Source: Chryseobacterium lathyri (GTDB taxonomy: Bacteria > Bacteroidota > Bacteroidia > Flavobacteriales > Weeksellaceae). Taken from it: a stretch of DNA of 64,000 bases. The stretch spans positions 434,001 to 498,000 of the forward strand of contig NZ_JAUSSF010000002.1 of NCBI RefSeq assembly GCF_030812195.1, given 5' to 3'. This document shows positions 51,983 through 61,755 of this stretch, piece after piece; position 1 is the stretch's first letter, and each line of letters starts with the position of its first letter. Below the pieces are notes generated by a model, which had not been told where the DNA came from, ran no database searches, and was given only the letters and a program-made list of their open reading frames with translations. A program made the position numbers and the translations under genes.

Positions 51983-54178
51983 ATGTCAACTTTAAGATTC
52001 AAAGCGTTAGAAACTTTACCATTTAAGGACTTCAGAAGAGATAATTCTGTTGAGGTTCCCGGAAAATTGTCAGAATTATTCTGCCAGAATGTTTTCTCAG
52101 AAGAAACCATGAGAGAATATTTGACCAAAGAAGCATTCCAGTCTATTATGGATGCTATTAAAAAAGGAACAAAGATCCAGAGACACATTGCAGACCAGGT
52201 AGCCGTAGCTATGAAAGACTGGGCAATGAGCAAAGGAGCCACTCACTACACCCACTGGTTTCAGCCTTTGACAGGAACTACTGCAGAAAAGCACGATTCT
52301 TTTTTCACTCCAATTGAAGGAGGAAGAGCTATCGAAAGATTCAGCGGAAACTTATTGATACAGCAGGAGCCGGATGCTTCTTCTTTTCCGAACGGAGGGA
52401 TCAGAAATACTTTCGAAGCAAGAGGTTATACAGCATGGGATCCTACTTCTCCTGCATTCATCATGGGAACTACTTTATGTATTCCTTCTATCTTCATTTC
52501 TTATACAGGAGAAACTTTAGATTATAAAGCACCTCTTTTAAGAGCTTTGAATGCTGTAGATGAGGCCGCAACCAACGTAATGCAGTATTTTGATAAAAAC
52601 GTAACAAAAGTAACTCCTACTTTAGGGTGGGAGCAGGAATATTTCTTAGTTGATTCCGCATTATACCAATCCCGTCCGGACCTTGTTTTAACAGGTAAAA
52701 CTTTATTAGGACACTCTCCTGCTAAAGGGCAGCAATTGGACGACCACTATTTCGGTTCCATCCCTACAAGGGTAATGAACTTCATGAAAGAGCTGGAGAT
52801 CGAATGTATGAAACTGGGAATCCCTGTAACAACAAGACATAACGAGGTTGCTCCTAACCAGTTTGAACTTGCGCCAATGTTTGAAGAAGTAAACGTTGCC
52901 GTAGACCACAACTCTCTGTTGATGGATATCATGGCAAGAATTGCTCACAAACACCATTTCCATATCTTATTCCATGAAAAACCATTTGCAGGAGTAAACG
53001 GAAGCGGAAAGCACAACAACTGGTCTTTAGCAACTGATACAGGCGAAAACCTGTTAAGCCCGGGAAAAAACCCTAAGAAAAACTTACAGTTCTTAACATT
53101 CTTCGTAAACACGATTAAAGCGGTATATGAATATGCTGACCTTTTGAGAGCAAGTATCGCATCTGCAAGTAACGACCACAGATTAGGTGCTAACGAAGCT
53201 CCACCGGCAATTATTTCCGTATTCATCGGAAGCCAATTGTTCAGAGTATTGGAAGAGCTTGAAAAAGTAACGGAAGGAAAGCTTTCTCCGGACGAAAAAA
53301 CAGACCTTAAACTGAATGTCGTTGGAAAAATTCCTGAAATTCTTTTAGATAACACGGACAGAAACAGAACTTCTCCATTTGCATTTACAGGAAATAAATT
53401 CGAAATCAGAGCGGTAGGATCTTCTGCGAACTGTGCAGAGTCTATGACGGTAATGAATACCATTGCTGCTAAACAACTTATCGATTTCAAAAAAGAAGTT
53501 GATGCCCTTATCGAAACCGGACTGAAGAAAGACGAAGCCATCTTTAATGTATTAAGAGAATACATCAAGCAGTGTAAGAGCATTATGTTTGAAGGTGACG
53601 GATATTCTGACGACTGGGCGAAAGAAGCTAAAAAGAGAGGTTTAAATAACTTAAAAACTACTCCTGAAGCGCTTAAGCAGGAAATGGATAAAAAATTCGT
53701 TGCCCTTTATGAAGAGATCGGAGTATTCACTCACAGAGAGGTTGAGGCAAGAAACGAAATTAAATTAGAAAAATATTCTACTGTCATTGATATTGAAGCA
53801 AGAGTTTTAAGTGATATCGCAAGAAATCACATCATTCCTTCAGCTTTAAATTATCAGAACAGACTGATCGAGAACGTAAAAGGTCTTAAAGAAATATTCG
53901 GAGATAAAGAATTCAAAACATTGGCAAAAGAGCAAATGAGCTTAATTACCAATATCTCTGAAAATGTTTCCAAGATCAAATTGGGCGTTGAAGATCTTAT
54001 TAAAGCAAGAGAAGCAGCGAAAGCTGTATCAAATAGTCAGAAGCAGGCAGAAACATACTGCAGCAAAGTAATCCCATTATTCGATGTGATCAGAGAGGCT
54101 TCTGATGATCTTGAAATGATGGTGGATGATGAACTTTGGCCAATGACTAAATATAGAGAAATGTTATTCACAAAATAA
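51983..54178 (+). CDS. glnN: Glutamine synthetase type III
   Basis: 731 residues, the length of the GSIII family, much larger than GSI. It has the family start (MSTLRFKALETLPFKDFRRD), the catalytic region with NGSGKHNNWSLATDTGENLL, and the Bacteroidetes-type C-terminal helical part. It makes glutamine from glutamate, ammonia and ATP in the cytoplasm as a dodecamer. A palindrome at 51905-51927 over the promoter suggests transcriptional control by nitrogen status. Confidence 0.96.
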   Translation: MSTLRFKALETLPFKDFRRDNSVEVPGKLSELFCQNVFSEETMREYLTKEAFQSIMDAIKKGTKIQRHIADQVAVAMKDWAMSKGATHYTHWFQPLTGTTAEKHDSFFTPIEGGRAIERFSGNLLIQQEPDASSFPNGGIRNTFEARGYTAWDPTSPAFIMGTTLCIPSIFISYTGETLDYKAPLLRALNAVDEAATNVMQYFDKNVTKVTPTLGWEQEYFLVDSALYQSRPDLVLTGKTLLGHSPAKGQQLDDHYFGSIPTRVMNFMKELEIECMKLGIPVTTRHNEVAPNQFELAPMFEEVNVAVDHNSLLMDIMARIAHKHHFHILFHEKPFAGVNGSGKHNNWSLATDTGENLLSPGKNPKKNLQFLTFFVNTIKAVYEYADLLRASIASASNDHRLGANEAPPAIISVFIGSQLFRVLEELEKVTEGKLSPDEKTDLKLNVVGKIPEILLDNTDRNRTSPFAFTGNKFEIRAVGSSANCAESMTVMNTIAAKQLIDFKKEVDALIETGLKKDEAIFNVLREYIKQCKSIMFEGDGYSDDWAKEAKKRGLNNLKTTPEALKQEMDKKFVALYEEIGVFTHREVEARNEIKLEKYSTVIDIEARVLSDIARNHIIPSALNYQNRLIENVKGLKEIFGDKEFKTLAKEQMSLITNISENVSKIKLGVEDLIKAREAAKAVSNSQKQAETYCSKVIPLFDVIREASDDLEMMVDDELWPMTKYREMLFTK

Positions 54179-54206
54179 CATCTGTAAAGTTCCATATTAG
54201 TTAAAT

Positions 54207-54232
54207 TCCCCGGTTTTCCGGGGAGTTTTTTT
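54207..54232 (+). terminator. Terminator of glnN
   Basis: Stem TCCCCGG/CCGGGGA with a TTTT loop and a run of seven T. Confidence 0.9.
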
Positions 54233-54322
54233 GTTTTATTAACAGGAGTGAAAAGTAGAGTTTTAAATCCCAATCTCCGATTAATAAAGGAAAAGCTATT
54301 TATTATGTTAAAGAATCTTAAT

Positions 54323-54370
54323 AAAAAAAACCGCAGACTCACGAAAAATAGGCGGTTGCGGTTTGTTTTT
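54323..54370. terminator. Second terminator-like hairpin without an adjacent gene
   Basis: Stem AAACCGCA/TGCGGTTT with a loop of about 20 nt and a T-rich 3' side. The 90 nt before it (54233-54322) contain no coding frame. They could hold a small RNA, or the hairpin may mark a lost gene. It lies before the NlpC/P60 gene but upstream of that gene's promoter. Confidence 0.5.
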
Positions 54371-54456
54371 CTTTAACATACTTAAATAATATGTTAAAAT
54401 GTGTTAAATAAAGAACCTGACAATAATCATATCAGGGGTCTTTTGCTCGGAATCTC

Positions 54457-54464
54457 TACTTTTG
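54457..54464 (+). promoter_or_regulatory. -7 box of the NlpC/P60 gene
   Basis: TACTTTTG, 52 bp before the ATG at 54516. Confidence 0.6.
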
Positions 54465-54515
54465 TAATGCTTTGTGAAAATAAATATTCCTTTTAACACG
54501 GATAATCAAATATAT

Positions 54516-55226
54516 ATGAAGAAAAGAGTTTTGTTTTATTTAGTTGCTTTAGTGTCTACAGTTTCTGTTCAATCTTGCGCTACAAATTATGTAGTTTCAC
54601 AACCAGCAACTTACGCTAAAGAATACAAAACAGATGCCAAACTAGCTTCTATTGATAACAAGAAAATGGAGCAGGATAAGCAAAGACTTATTGATTCCTT
54701 CCTGGCGGAAAAGGCGGCATCTATCGCAAATGCGAAAAAAGCTATTAAGAATTCTGAGATTGCAAAAGCAGTCAAATACAATAAAACCATCGACAATATC
54801 CTTACAGAAGCTGAAACATACCTTGGAACTCCATACAGATACGGAGGAATGACCAGAAGAGGTATTGATTGTTCAGCTTTCGTTCTTTCTGTATTCGGAG
54901 CAGCAGCAGGGCTTAGCTTACCAAGAGTAGCGGCTTCTCAGGCTCAGGAGGGAGAAAGTATTGATAAAAGTGAGCTTCAGAAAGGAGACCTGATCTTCTT
55001 TTCACACGGAAGAAGAATCTCTCACGTAGGTATCGTAGAAAGTGTAACTGAAGAAGGTGAAATCAAATTCATCCACGCAGCCACTTCTAAAGGGGTAATG
55101 ATCTCATCGCTGAATGATTCTTACTGGGGACCGAAATTCAGGTTTGCCAAAAGAGTGATCAACGAGAACGGAGAAGCTTATAACAATTTGGCATCTTCTA
55201 CTCCATCCGCAGCGACAAGTTTTTAA
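54516..55226 (+). CDS. NlpC/P60-family lipoprotein endopeptidase
   Basis: 236 residues from the ATG at 54516. The open frame begins at 54474, but the lipoprotein signal (MKKRVLFYLVALVSTVSVQSC) starts at 54516. A helical linker is followed by the catalytic domain: Cys in RGIDCSAFVLSVFG, His in SHVGIVES and a polar third residue in FIHAATSKG. It cleaves peptidoglycan stem peptides, probably D-Glu-meso-Dap bonds as in Spr/MepS, and helps wall growth. Confidence 0.92.
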   Translation: MKKRVLFYLVALVSTVSVQSCATNYVVSQPATYAKEYKTDAKLASIDNKKMEQDKQRLIDSFLAEKAASIANAKKAIKNSEIAKAVKYNKTIDNILTEAETYLGTPYRYGGMTRRGIDCSAFVLSVFGAAAGLSLPRVAASQAQEGESIDKSELQKGDLIFFSHGRRISHVGIVESVTEEGEIKFIHAATSKGVMISSLNDSYWGPKFRFAKRVINENGEAYNNLASSTPSAATSF

Positions 55227-55251
55227 TTTTAAATAATTGATTTAAATAATG

Positions 55252-55278
55252 AAGCCATCAGAATCTGATGGCTTTTTT
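55252..55278 (+). terminator. Terminator of the NlpC/P60 gene
   Basis: Perfect 10-bp stem AAGCCATCAG/CTGATGGCTT with a 3-nt loop and a T run. Confidence 0.9.
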
Positions 55279-55349
55279 ATTTGTTTCATTAATATTTTAC
55301 TGATTGTTGGCTGAGGTTCTTGAAACCAACATGTTTTAACTACCCCGTC

Positions 55350-55387
55350 TTTTTGCTCTGCAAAAATCCACCCCTTCGAAGAAGGGG
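55350..55387. repeat. Two tandem small palindromes (REP-like)
   Basis: TTTTTGC-TCT-GCAAAAA at 55350-55366 and CCCCTTC-GAA-GAAGGGG at 55371-55387, 4 bp apart, in non-coding DNA between two convergent genes after a complete terminator. The pair looks like a dispersed intergenic repeat unit. Confidence 0.55.
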
Positions 55388-55462
55388 AATGATGGAAGAC
55401 AGAAAGAGAATGATAGGTTTTATAATTAAATATGAGGTTTATTCTTATTTTTCTTTCTCCGT

Positions 55463-56038
55463 TTAATCTCTTTCTATTTCAATATCCAGTTTGTATAAGA
55501 GTCCGTGAACTTCCGAAAGTGAAAATTTAGCCTTTTTCAGCCGATTTAAGGTAGGATCTATGGAATAATTGAAGGAAGTCCTGAAATCTGCTTTTTCAAG
55601 GTTGGTATTGTCGAAAATGGCTCCGGACAGGTCACAGTTTTTAAATACTGAATTGGACACGTCACATTCAGCAAAATCGGTTTCAATTAACCTGGAATTT
55701 TTAAATACCGTTTTTTTAATTGAGGTTTTGTAGAATACAGCATTATTCAGTAAGCATTCATCAAATGTAAATGAAAGTCCGAAATCGTTGCAATCATTAA
55801 ACTGCAGCCCTAACATTTTACATTCTTTGAAAGCAGTGTCCCGAAAAGAAGTTTTCACCAGTTTTGCCATGCTTAAATTACATCCGGTAAATTCACAGTC
55901 TGCAAAGCTGAAGCCGGAAAGATCTGCATATTCAAAGCTGCAGTTCCTGAAGGTACAGTTTTCGTATTCACCTTTTTCCAAAGGCTGTTCATTAAAATTT
56001 ATGCTTTGATAATTTTGATCCAGAATATATGCTTGCAT
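55463..56038 (-). CDS. Pentapeptide-repeat protein, Qnr-like
   Basis: 191 residues. Pentapeptide repeats of the A(D/N)LxF kind run through most of the protein (CTFRNCSFEYADLSGFSFAD, CNLSMAKLVKTSFRD). The C-terminal block NYSIDPTLNRLKKAKFSLSE and GLLYKLDIEIE resembles the end of Qnr-type proteins, which form a DNA-mimicking helix that protects gyrase from quinolones. Chromosomal relatives often have little or no resistance effect, so no phenotype can be claimed. Confidence 0.8.
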   Translation of the reverse strand: MQAYILDQNYQSINFNEQPLEKGEYENCTFRNCSFEYADLSGFSFADCEFTGCNLSMAKLVKTSFRDTAFKECKMLGLQFNDCNDFGLSFTFDECLLNNAVFYKTSIKKTVFKNSRLIETDFAECDVSNSVFKNCDLSGAIFDNTNLEKADFRTSFNYSIDPTLNRLKKAKFSLSEVHGLLYKLDIEIERD

Positions 56039-56094
56039 CAGGTCTGTCTTTATGCTAAGGTTTTGTCCTGTTATTTAAGATATCGTTCTATAAC

Positions 56095-57324
56095 TTATAC
56101 CAGACTGTTCTTATCTGAATAATTCAGTTTAAAGAAGATAAAAGTCATCATAGAAAAGGCAAGCAATGAGCTTCCTCCATAGCTGAAGTAAGGAAGCGGA
56201 ATACCTACGGTCGGGAAAAGCCCCATTACCATCCCTAAATTGATCGTAAAGTGCATCATCAGGATGGAAGCAAAGCAATATCCGAACACCCGGTTAAAGG
56301 TAGATTTCTGACGTTCTGCAAGATAATAGATCCGCCCGATGTAGATCATATAGCATAAAACCAATACCGCACTTCCTACAAACCCCCATTCTTCGCCTAC
56401 TGTGCAGAAAATATAATCAGTTTCCTGCTCAGGAACAAATTTTCCCTGTGTTACTGATCCTTCGCGGTATCCTTTTCCTAAAAGCCCACCGGATCCTATA
56501 GCTGTTTTTGAATATAATAAATTGTATCCGGAAGTATCTCGGAATGCTTTTTCTCCTTTGTAAAGCACCTCAATTCTTTCTCTCTGGTGCTTTGGGAGTT
56601 TTTCCAGAATATAGGGTGACCCGAATGCCAGTCCGCACAACAACAGGATTGAGCCCGCAATTCCTGAAATGGAAATCACATCCCAGGACATTCTGTGATA
56701 ATTCATCGCAATTAAAATCCCGGCAATTACAACTACCGTCAATGCTATATAAACAGGAGGTATGGCAAGAGAGACCAAAAAGACTCCGGCGAAAACAAAT
56801 CCTACACCAAATAGAAGACCACTCAGACCTTCCCGGTATAAGGCAATAAAGAAAGCAATGAACACAAGCATGGAGCCCACGTCCGGAATCGCCAGAACGA
56901 CTACTGCCGGAATCCCGATAATAGACAAAACCGTCCAAAGCGATTTTTTAACTTTCAAATTGAAATCCGGTCCGGAGACATAGTTCGCAAGCATTAGAGC
57001 TGTCCCTATTTTTGCAAATTCCACCGGCTGCATGGTAAAGCTTCCAAATTTATACCAGTTTTTCTGACCAAGGATCTCTTTTCCAAACGGGAAAAGCCCA
57101 ATGAGAAGTAAAACACCACCAATGTAAATAATGGCAGACATATTCTCAAAGAACTTGCTTCTTCCTACGAATATAATAAGCCCTACAAATAAGGATATAC
57201 AGAAGAAGATCAGCTGTTTTTCCCCTAATTTCTGGTCAACACTGTATATGTTTGCAATCGCAAAAATGCAAAGCAGGAAATACAGCCCGAGACCTAGTTT
57301 ATCTATTCCTTCTGCCCACTTCAT
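56095..57324 (-). CDS. rodA: Rod-shape peptidoglycan polymerase RodA
   Basis: 409 residues with about ten membrane helices and SEDS-family signatures: AKIGTALMLANYVSGPD, NLLYSKTAIGSGGLLGKGY and TVGIPLPYFSYGGSS near the C-terminus. SEDS proteins polymerise glycan strands from lipid II and work with a class B PBP, here encoded directly upstream with a 4-bp overlap. Last gene of the mre operon. Confidence 0.94.
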   Translation of the reverse strand: MKWAEGIDKLGLGLYFLLCIFAIANIYSVDQKLGEKQLIFFCISLFVGLIIFVGRSKFFENMSAIIYIGGVLLLIGLFPFGKEILGQKNWYKFGSFTMQPVEFAKIGTALMLANYVSGPDFNLKVKKSLWTVLSIIGIPAVVVLAIPDVGSMLVFIAFFIALYREGLSGLLFGVGFVFAGVFLVSLAIPPVYIALTVVVIAGILIAMNYHRMSWDVISISGIAGSILLLCGLAFGSPYILEKLPKHQRERIEVLYKGEKAFRDTSGYNLLYSKTAIGSGGLLGKGYREGSVTQGKFVPEQETDYIFCTVGEEWGFVGSAVLVLCYMIYIGRIYYLAERQKSTFNRVFGYCFASILMMHFTINLGMVMGLFPTVGIPLPYFSYGGSSLLAFSMMTFIFFKLNYSDKNSLV

Positions 57325-59327
57325 CGCTTTACGTTTTTAGGATTGTTCTTTGTTTCTTCTTCTATTTTCTTCTTCAGTTTTGCTTTCTGCTCTTTGATAA
57401 AATTCAGGCTGTCCTGTTGCCTTTTCAGCTTAACAGAATCTGCTTTAGGATCTTTGTATAATCCTTTACGTTTCAGATCTGCAACCCACTGTCTTTTATA
57501 CTCAGGCATAAAGCTGGCGCTGGTCATTTTCTTGTAAAGGTGTTCTCTCTTAAGATCTCCGGTTATGTATTTTTCAGCGATCACGGTACAGGCAGGACCT
57601 GCCCACGTTGCACCAAACCCGGCATGCTCCATTACTGCCGCTACTACAATTCTAGGTTTGTCTGCAGGAGCAATCAATACAAAAATAGAGTTGTCCTTAC
57701 CCTGAGGAACCTGTGCAGTACCCGTTTTTGCAAGCTGGGTAAAATCATTGGACTTCAAGCTTCTTGCAGTACCTCTCAATACTACGGCCTCCATTCCTTT
57801 CAGTACAGGCTCGAAATGCTTGGGATCTACAAGGGTTTTATGTTTTGTTTTGAATCTTGGATCAGGATTCGGCTTACCATCAATAGATTTAACGATATGT
57901 GGCGTGTAAAACCAACCTTTATTGGCAATGGCAGCAACATAATTCGCCAATTGAAGAGGGGTTACCAAAACATCCCCCTGTCCCATTCCATTAAAAATGG
58001 AACCGTTCATGGTATAGTCAGGGCTCCAGTTTTTCTTTCCGCTTCTTTTTTCGTAAAATTTACCGGAAGGGATTCTTCCCGGAGAACCTACGGCAATGTC
58101 ATTGTTCAGGTATTCTCCTACCCCAAAGCTGCTCATGATTTTTTTCCATTCATCAACCCCCTTGGAAGGATCGCCCGGATATTTATTCATGATAGCAATA
58201 AACGCATGGGAGAAATAGCAGTTACTGGAAACCTGGATAGAAGGAATAAGTGGATCAGCTCCACCGTGTCCTTTAATTCTCAAACCTTTATAATAAAAGC
58301 CGCCTCCGCAAGGGAAAACCGTATTTTCGTCCATTACTCCCATTTGCATTCCCGCCAGGGCAGTTAGCAGCTTAAAGGTGGAACCCGGAGGATAGGCCGC
58401 CTGAACAGATCTGTCAAATGTTGGCTTGTTTTCGTATAAAGTATCTTTTGATAATGCGTAAAGATTTTTTGATTTATAAGGTCCTGTAAATAAATTCGGG
58501 TCAATATCCGGGCCGGTCGCCATGGTTAGAATCTCGCCATTATTCGGGTCAATTGCTACAATTGCCCCATGTTTTCCAACCAGCATTTCTTCAGCTATTC
58601 TTTGCAGGTCGTAGTCAATGGTTAAGGTAATATCTTTTCCGGTAACCACATCTTTGTCCAGCGCCCCGTTTTTATATGATCCAATATTCCGGAGTTTAAT
58701 ATCCTTCTGAATATATTTCATCCCTTTTATCCCTCGAAGATCTTTCTCATAAGATTTCTCAACTCCTGTTTTTCCGATAAAATCACCGGGAAGATAATAT
58801 GTGGAATCTTTTTTAATTTCTCTTTCGTTCACTTCACTGGTATATCCTAAAAGGTTTCCGGAAGTGGCCACTTCGTACTGACGCTGAGGTCTTGAAACAA
58901 TACTGAAAGCCGGATATTTGAAAATAATTTCCTGTACTCTGGCAATATCTTCCCTGCTGAGGTCCTTCAGAAAGGTCATAGGAGTCAGCTTTGAATAATA
59001 TTTCTCTTTTTTAATAATATTGATTCTTTTAATAAAATCCGCTTTACTGATCTGCATCAGGTTACAGAACCCAAGGGTGTCAAAATCCGGTTTCATTAAG
59101 GCTTGTGTAAAGGAAATTTCGTAGGCAGGCTGGTTTCCTACAAGGATTTTTCCGTTTCTGTCAAAAACAACACCTCTCTGCGGGATAACGTATTCAATTT
59201 TAATAGATGTATTGGCTGCATTTAAGGCATAGCGGTCTGTAAACAGCTGCAAATAAGCAAGCCTCGCCACAAAAATAAGGGCGATAACTACAAGAGCAGA
59301 AAAGATTTTTAAATAACGTGTGTTCAA
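57321..59327 (-). CDS. mrdA: Penicillin-binding protein 2
   Basis: 668 residues. An N-terminal membrane helix (YLKIFSALVVIALIFVARLA) is followed by the PBP dimerisation domain (SIKIEYVIPQRGVVFDRNGK) and the transpeptidase domain: active Ser in PPGSTFKLLTAL, the SxN-like motif QVSSNCYFSHAF, and KTGTAQ. The C-terminal tail is rich in lysine and glutamate. It cross-links peptidoglycan in the elongation machine with RodA and is a beta-lactam target. It overlaps rodA by 4 bp and mreD by 4 bp. Confidence 0.95.
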   Translation of the reverse strand: MNTRYLKIFSALVVIALIFVARLAYLQLFTDRYALNAANTSIKIEYVIPQRGVVFDRNGKILVGNQPAYEISFTQALMKPDFDTLGFCNLMQISKADFIKRINIIKKEKYYSKLTPMTFLKDLSREDIARVQEIIFKYPAFSIVSRPQRQYEVATSGNLLGYTSEVNEREIKKDSTYYLPGDFIGKTGVEKSYEKDLRGIKGMKYIQKDIKLRNIGSYKNGALDKDVVTGKDITLTIDYDLQRIAEEMLVGKHGAIVAIDPNNGEILTMATGPDIDPNLFTGPYKSKNLYALSKDTLYENKPTFDRSVQAAYPPGSTFKLLTALAGMQMGVMDENTVFPCGGGFYYKGLRIKGHGGADPLIPSIQVSSNCYFSHAFIAIMNKYPGDPSKGVDEWKKIMSSFGVGEYLNNDIAVGSPGRIPSGKFYEKRSGKKNWSPDYTMNGSIFNGMGQGDVLVTPLQLANYVAAIANKGWFYTPHIVKSIDGKPNPDPRFKTKHKTLVDPKHFEPVLKGMEAVVLRGTARSLKSNDFTQLAKTGTAQVPQGKDNSIFVLIAPADKPRIVVAAVMEHAGFGATWAGPACTVIAEKYITGDLKREHLYKKMTSASFMPEYKRQWVADLKRKGLYKDPKADSVKLKRQQDSLNFIKEQKAKLKKKIEEETKNNPKNVKR

Positions 59328-59830
59328 ACTTTTTGTTTGATTTTAAATATTAATGCATAAACCACTATAAATATAAAGGAAATTATACTTGTGATCACTA
59401 CATTAAGTAATATTTCAAAAAAACGGCTAAATTTAAAAAATTCTATATACTGCACTAAAAGCTGATGCAGAAAGATACTTGAAAACAGAAACAGCAAAAA
59501 CTGGCCCCATTGAAGGGATTGAAAAGAGAAGAAATCTGTGGAAGTATCTGTGGAAGTTCTGAAGATCAATGTTCTGAAATAAGCGATCAGCGTTGTCGCA
59601 AAAGCATTGATTCCCCACGAGTAGAGAAACGCGTCTACAGAAAGTCCTATTAAAAAGCTTAAAGCTAAAAACTGATATTTATTTCTGAAAAAAGGATAAA
59701 ACATGACGAACACTGGATAAAGAACCGGTGTGTACTTTCCAAAAATCGTGATCCTGTTCAGTACAAAAATCTGTAACGCAACCAGGAAGATCATGATCAA
59801 TATATCGGTAAATAGAGTCCTGCTAATCAT
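59324..59830 (-). CDS. mreD: Rod-shape protein MreD
   Basis: 168 residues, several membrane helices (for example DILIMIFLVALQIFVLN and LALSFLIGLSVDAFLYSWG, the latter similar to the conserved MreD core). It is an inner-membrane part of the elongasome. Overlaps mreC by 8 bp and mrdA by 4 bp, which indicates tight translational coupling. Confidence 0.88.
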   Translation of the reverse strand: MISRTLFTDILIMIFLVALQIFVLNRITIFGKYTPVLYPVFVMFYPFFRNKYQFLALSFLIGLSVDAFLYSWGINAFATTLIAYFRTLIFRTSTDTSTDFFSFQSLQWGQFLLFLFSSIFLHQLLVQYIEFFKFSRFFEILLNVVITSIISFIFIVVYALIFKIKQKV

Positions 59831-60677
59831 TTTCTTTTTTTATTACGGCCTGTAATGTATCCTGAATTTTCTGTACCTCAGCTTTTTTAAGGTTCTTCAC
59901 AACAAATACTTTGCTTAAAGCACCCATTTTTTCACTTAGTTCTACTGAGATATCCCAGAAACCTGTTTTATTGTCTACAGAATATCCTGCAATGGTACCA
60001 ATCATTACTCCTTTAGGAAAAATAGCTGATTTTCCGTCTGTAACAACGGTATCGCCAACTTTTAAAGCAACATATTTAGGAATGTCTGCAAGATGCATCA
60101 CCCTGGAATTATCGCCATTCCACGTTAAAGTTCCGAAATATCCTGAATTTTTCAACGAAGCGTTGATTCTGATCCTGTTAACACTCAGAACAGACTGAAC
60201 CAAAGCATAGCTGTCTGTAGAGTTGATGACAATTCCGGCAATCCCTCTAGGAGCCATAACGCCCATTTGAGGAAAGACACCATCTCTTCGGCCCCGGTTA
60301 ATTGTAAAATAATTATTTCTTCTGTTGATACTGTTAAAGACGATCTCGCCATCTACAAAAGTATAGATCTGGCCGCCCCCTAATGTATCGTGCACTTTTC
60401 TGAATACAGGATTTTTTGCGCCTTCTTTACCATAAAGCTGAGTCATCAGAGCTTTGTTCTGGGCGACAAGACCTTCATTGATCTGTTTCAGCTTTAGATA
60501 TGAAACTCCTTCATCAATATACCCTGAAATCCATGAATTCAGCGCAGCCGACTGGCCAGCTACCCATGATTTCTGCATGGCATTTTTAGAGAATATCAGA
60601 ACCAGAGCAACAATCTGCAGGAATATAAAGAAGACAAAAAGGGCGTTCTTCGAAAATAGTCTCAGCAAAAATCCCAT
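59823..60677 (-). CDS. mreC: Rod-shape protein MreC
   Basis: 284 residues: one N-terminal membrane helix (ALFVFFIFLQIVALVLIFS), a coiled-coil segment, and the periplasmic beta domain with GVFPQMGVMAPRGIAGIV, LSVNRIRINASLKNSG and GDTVVTDGKSAIFPKGVMIG, all typical of MreC. It links MreB inside the cell to PBP2 and RodA outside. It begins 28 bp after mreB. Confidence 0.93.
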   Translation of the reverse strand: MGFLLRLFSKNALFVFFIFLQIVALVLIFSKNAMQKSWVAGQSAALNSWISGYIDEGVSYLKLKQINEGLVAQNKALMTQLYGKEGAKNPVFRKVHDTLGGGQIYTFVDGEIVFNSINRRNNYFTINRGRRDGVFPQMGVMAPRGIAGIVINSTDSYALVQSVLSVNRIRINASLKNSGYFGTLTWNGDNSRVMHLADIPKYVALKVGDTVVTDGKSAIFPKGVMIGTIAGYSVDNKTGFWDISVELSEKMGALSKVFVVKNLKKAEVQKIQDTLQAVIKKEND

Positions 60678-60705
60678 TCAGATATATAGTCGTAAAAGGT
60701 TAAAA

Positions 60706-61731
60706 TTATTTAATTAAGAAATTGAATTTATCCATATTCTTAAGGGCAATACCGGTTCCGCGAACTACAGCCCTCAACGGATCTTCTGCAACAAATACAG
60801 GAAGACCGGTCTTCTTGTGCAATCTGTCCGCAAGACCTCTCAATAAAGCACCTCCTCCGGCTAGATAGATACCTGTTTTATAGATATCAGCAGCCAATTC
60901 CGGCGGAGTAAGAGAAAGCGTTTCCATTACAGCATCTTCAATTCTGATGATAGATTTATCCAATGCACGTGCAATTTCCTTATATCCTACCATGATCTCT
61001 TTTGGCTTCCCTGTAATAAGGTCTCTACCCTGTACCGGGATATCTTCAATATCCACATCAAGATCTTCCACTGCAGAACCTACTTCAATTTTGATTCTTT
61101 CAGCTGTTCTTTCTCCGATGTAAAGGTTATGATGGGTTCTAAGATAGTAAGCAATATCATTTGTAAATACGTCACCTGCAATTTTTACAGATTTATCACA
61201 CACGATACCTCCTAAAGCTACAACTGCAATTTCTGTAGTACCGCCTCCTATATCAATGATCATATTTCCTTCTGGCTTCTGTACATCAATTCCAACTCCT
61301 ATTGCCGCAGCCATTGGTTCGTAGATCAGTCTTACTTCTTTTGCATTCACTTTTTGGGCAGAATCTCTTACCGCTCTCTTTTCAACTTCAGTAATACCGG
61401 AAGGGATACAGATAACGATTCTTAGTGCCGGCTGAATAAATCTGCCTTTAATTCCGGGAATCTTTTTAATAAATTCCTTAATCATGTGTTCAGAAGCATG
61501 GAAATCTGCAATAACACCATCTTTCAATGGACGGATCGTCTTGATATCCTCATGAGTTTTACCCTGCATATGCTTAGCCTGCTCACCTACGGCAATCGGT
61601 CTACCCGTAGAACGTTCAATTGCAACAATTGACGGTTGATCTATAACAATTTTATTATTATGGATGATAAGGGTATTGGCAGTACCAAGGTCTATCGCAA
61701 TTTCCTGCGTAAACATATCGAATATACTCAT
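60706..61731 (-). CDS. mreB: Rod-shape actin homologue MreB
   Basis: 341 residues. Actin-fold phosphate loops are visible: IAIDLGTANTLIIH at the N-terminus, MIIDIGGGTTEIAVVALGG, and IYLAGGGALLRGL. MreB filaments on the inner membrane guide elongation of the cell wall. It is the first gene of mreBCD-mrdA-rodA. A perfect TATCTTTG box (61756-61763, minus strand) lies 25 bp before the start. Confidence 0.97.
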   Translation of the reverse strand: MSIFDMFTQEIAIDLGTANTLIIHNNKIVIDQPSIVAIERSTGRPIAVGEQAKHMQGKTHEDIKTIRPLKDGVIADFHASEHMIKEFIKKIPGIKGRFIQPALRIVICIPSGITEVEKRAVRDSAQKVNAKEVRLIYEPMAAAIGVGIDVQKPEGNMIIDIGGGTTEIAVVALGGIVCDKSVKIAGDVFTNDIAYYLRTHHNLYIGERTAERIKIEVGSAVEDLDVDIEDIPVQGRDLITGKPKEIMVGYKEIARALDKSIIRIEDAVMETLSLTPPELAADIYKTGIYLAGGGALLRGLADRLHKKTGLPVFVAEDPLRAVVRGTGIALKNMDKFNFLIK

Positions 61732-61755
61732 GTTTTTCTTCTGATTTTAAGTTTA

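Noticed and set aside
52945..53583. 212-codon open frame on the minus strand
   Set aside because: It is antisense inside glnN, whose frame and motifs are complete.
57540..58367. 275-codon open frame on the plus strand
   Set aside because: It is antisense to the complete mrdA gene, has no promoter, and its translation is rich in Cys, Arg and Ser without protein-like pattern.
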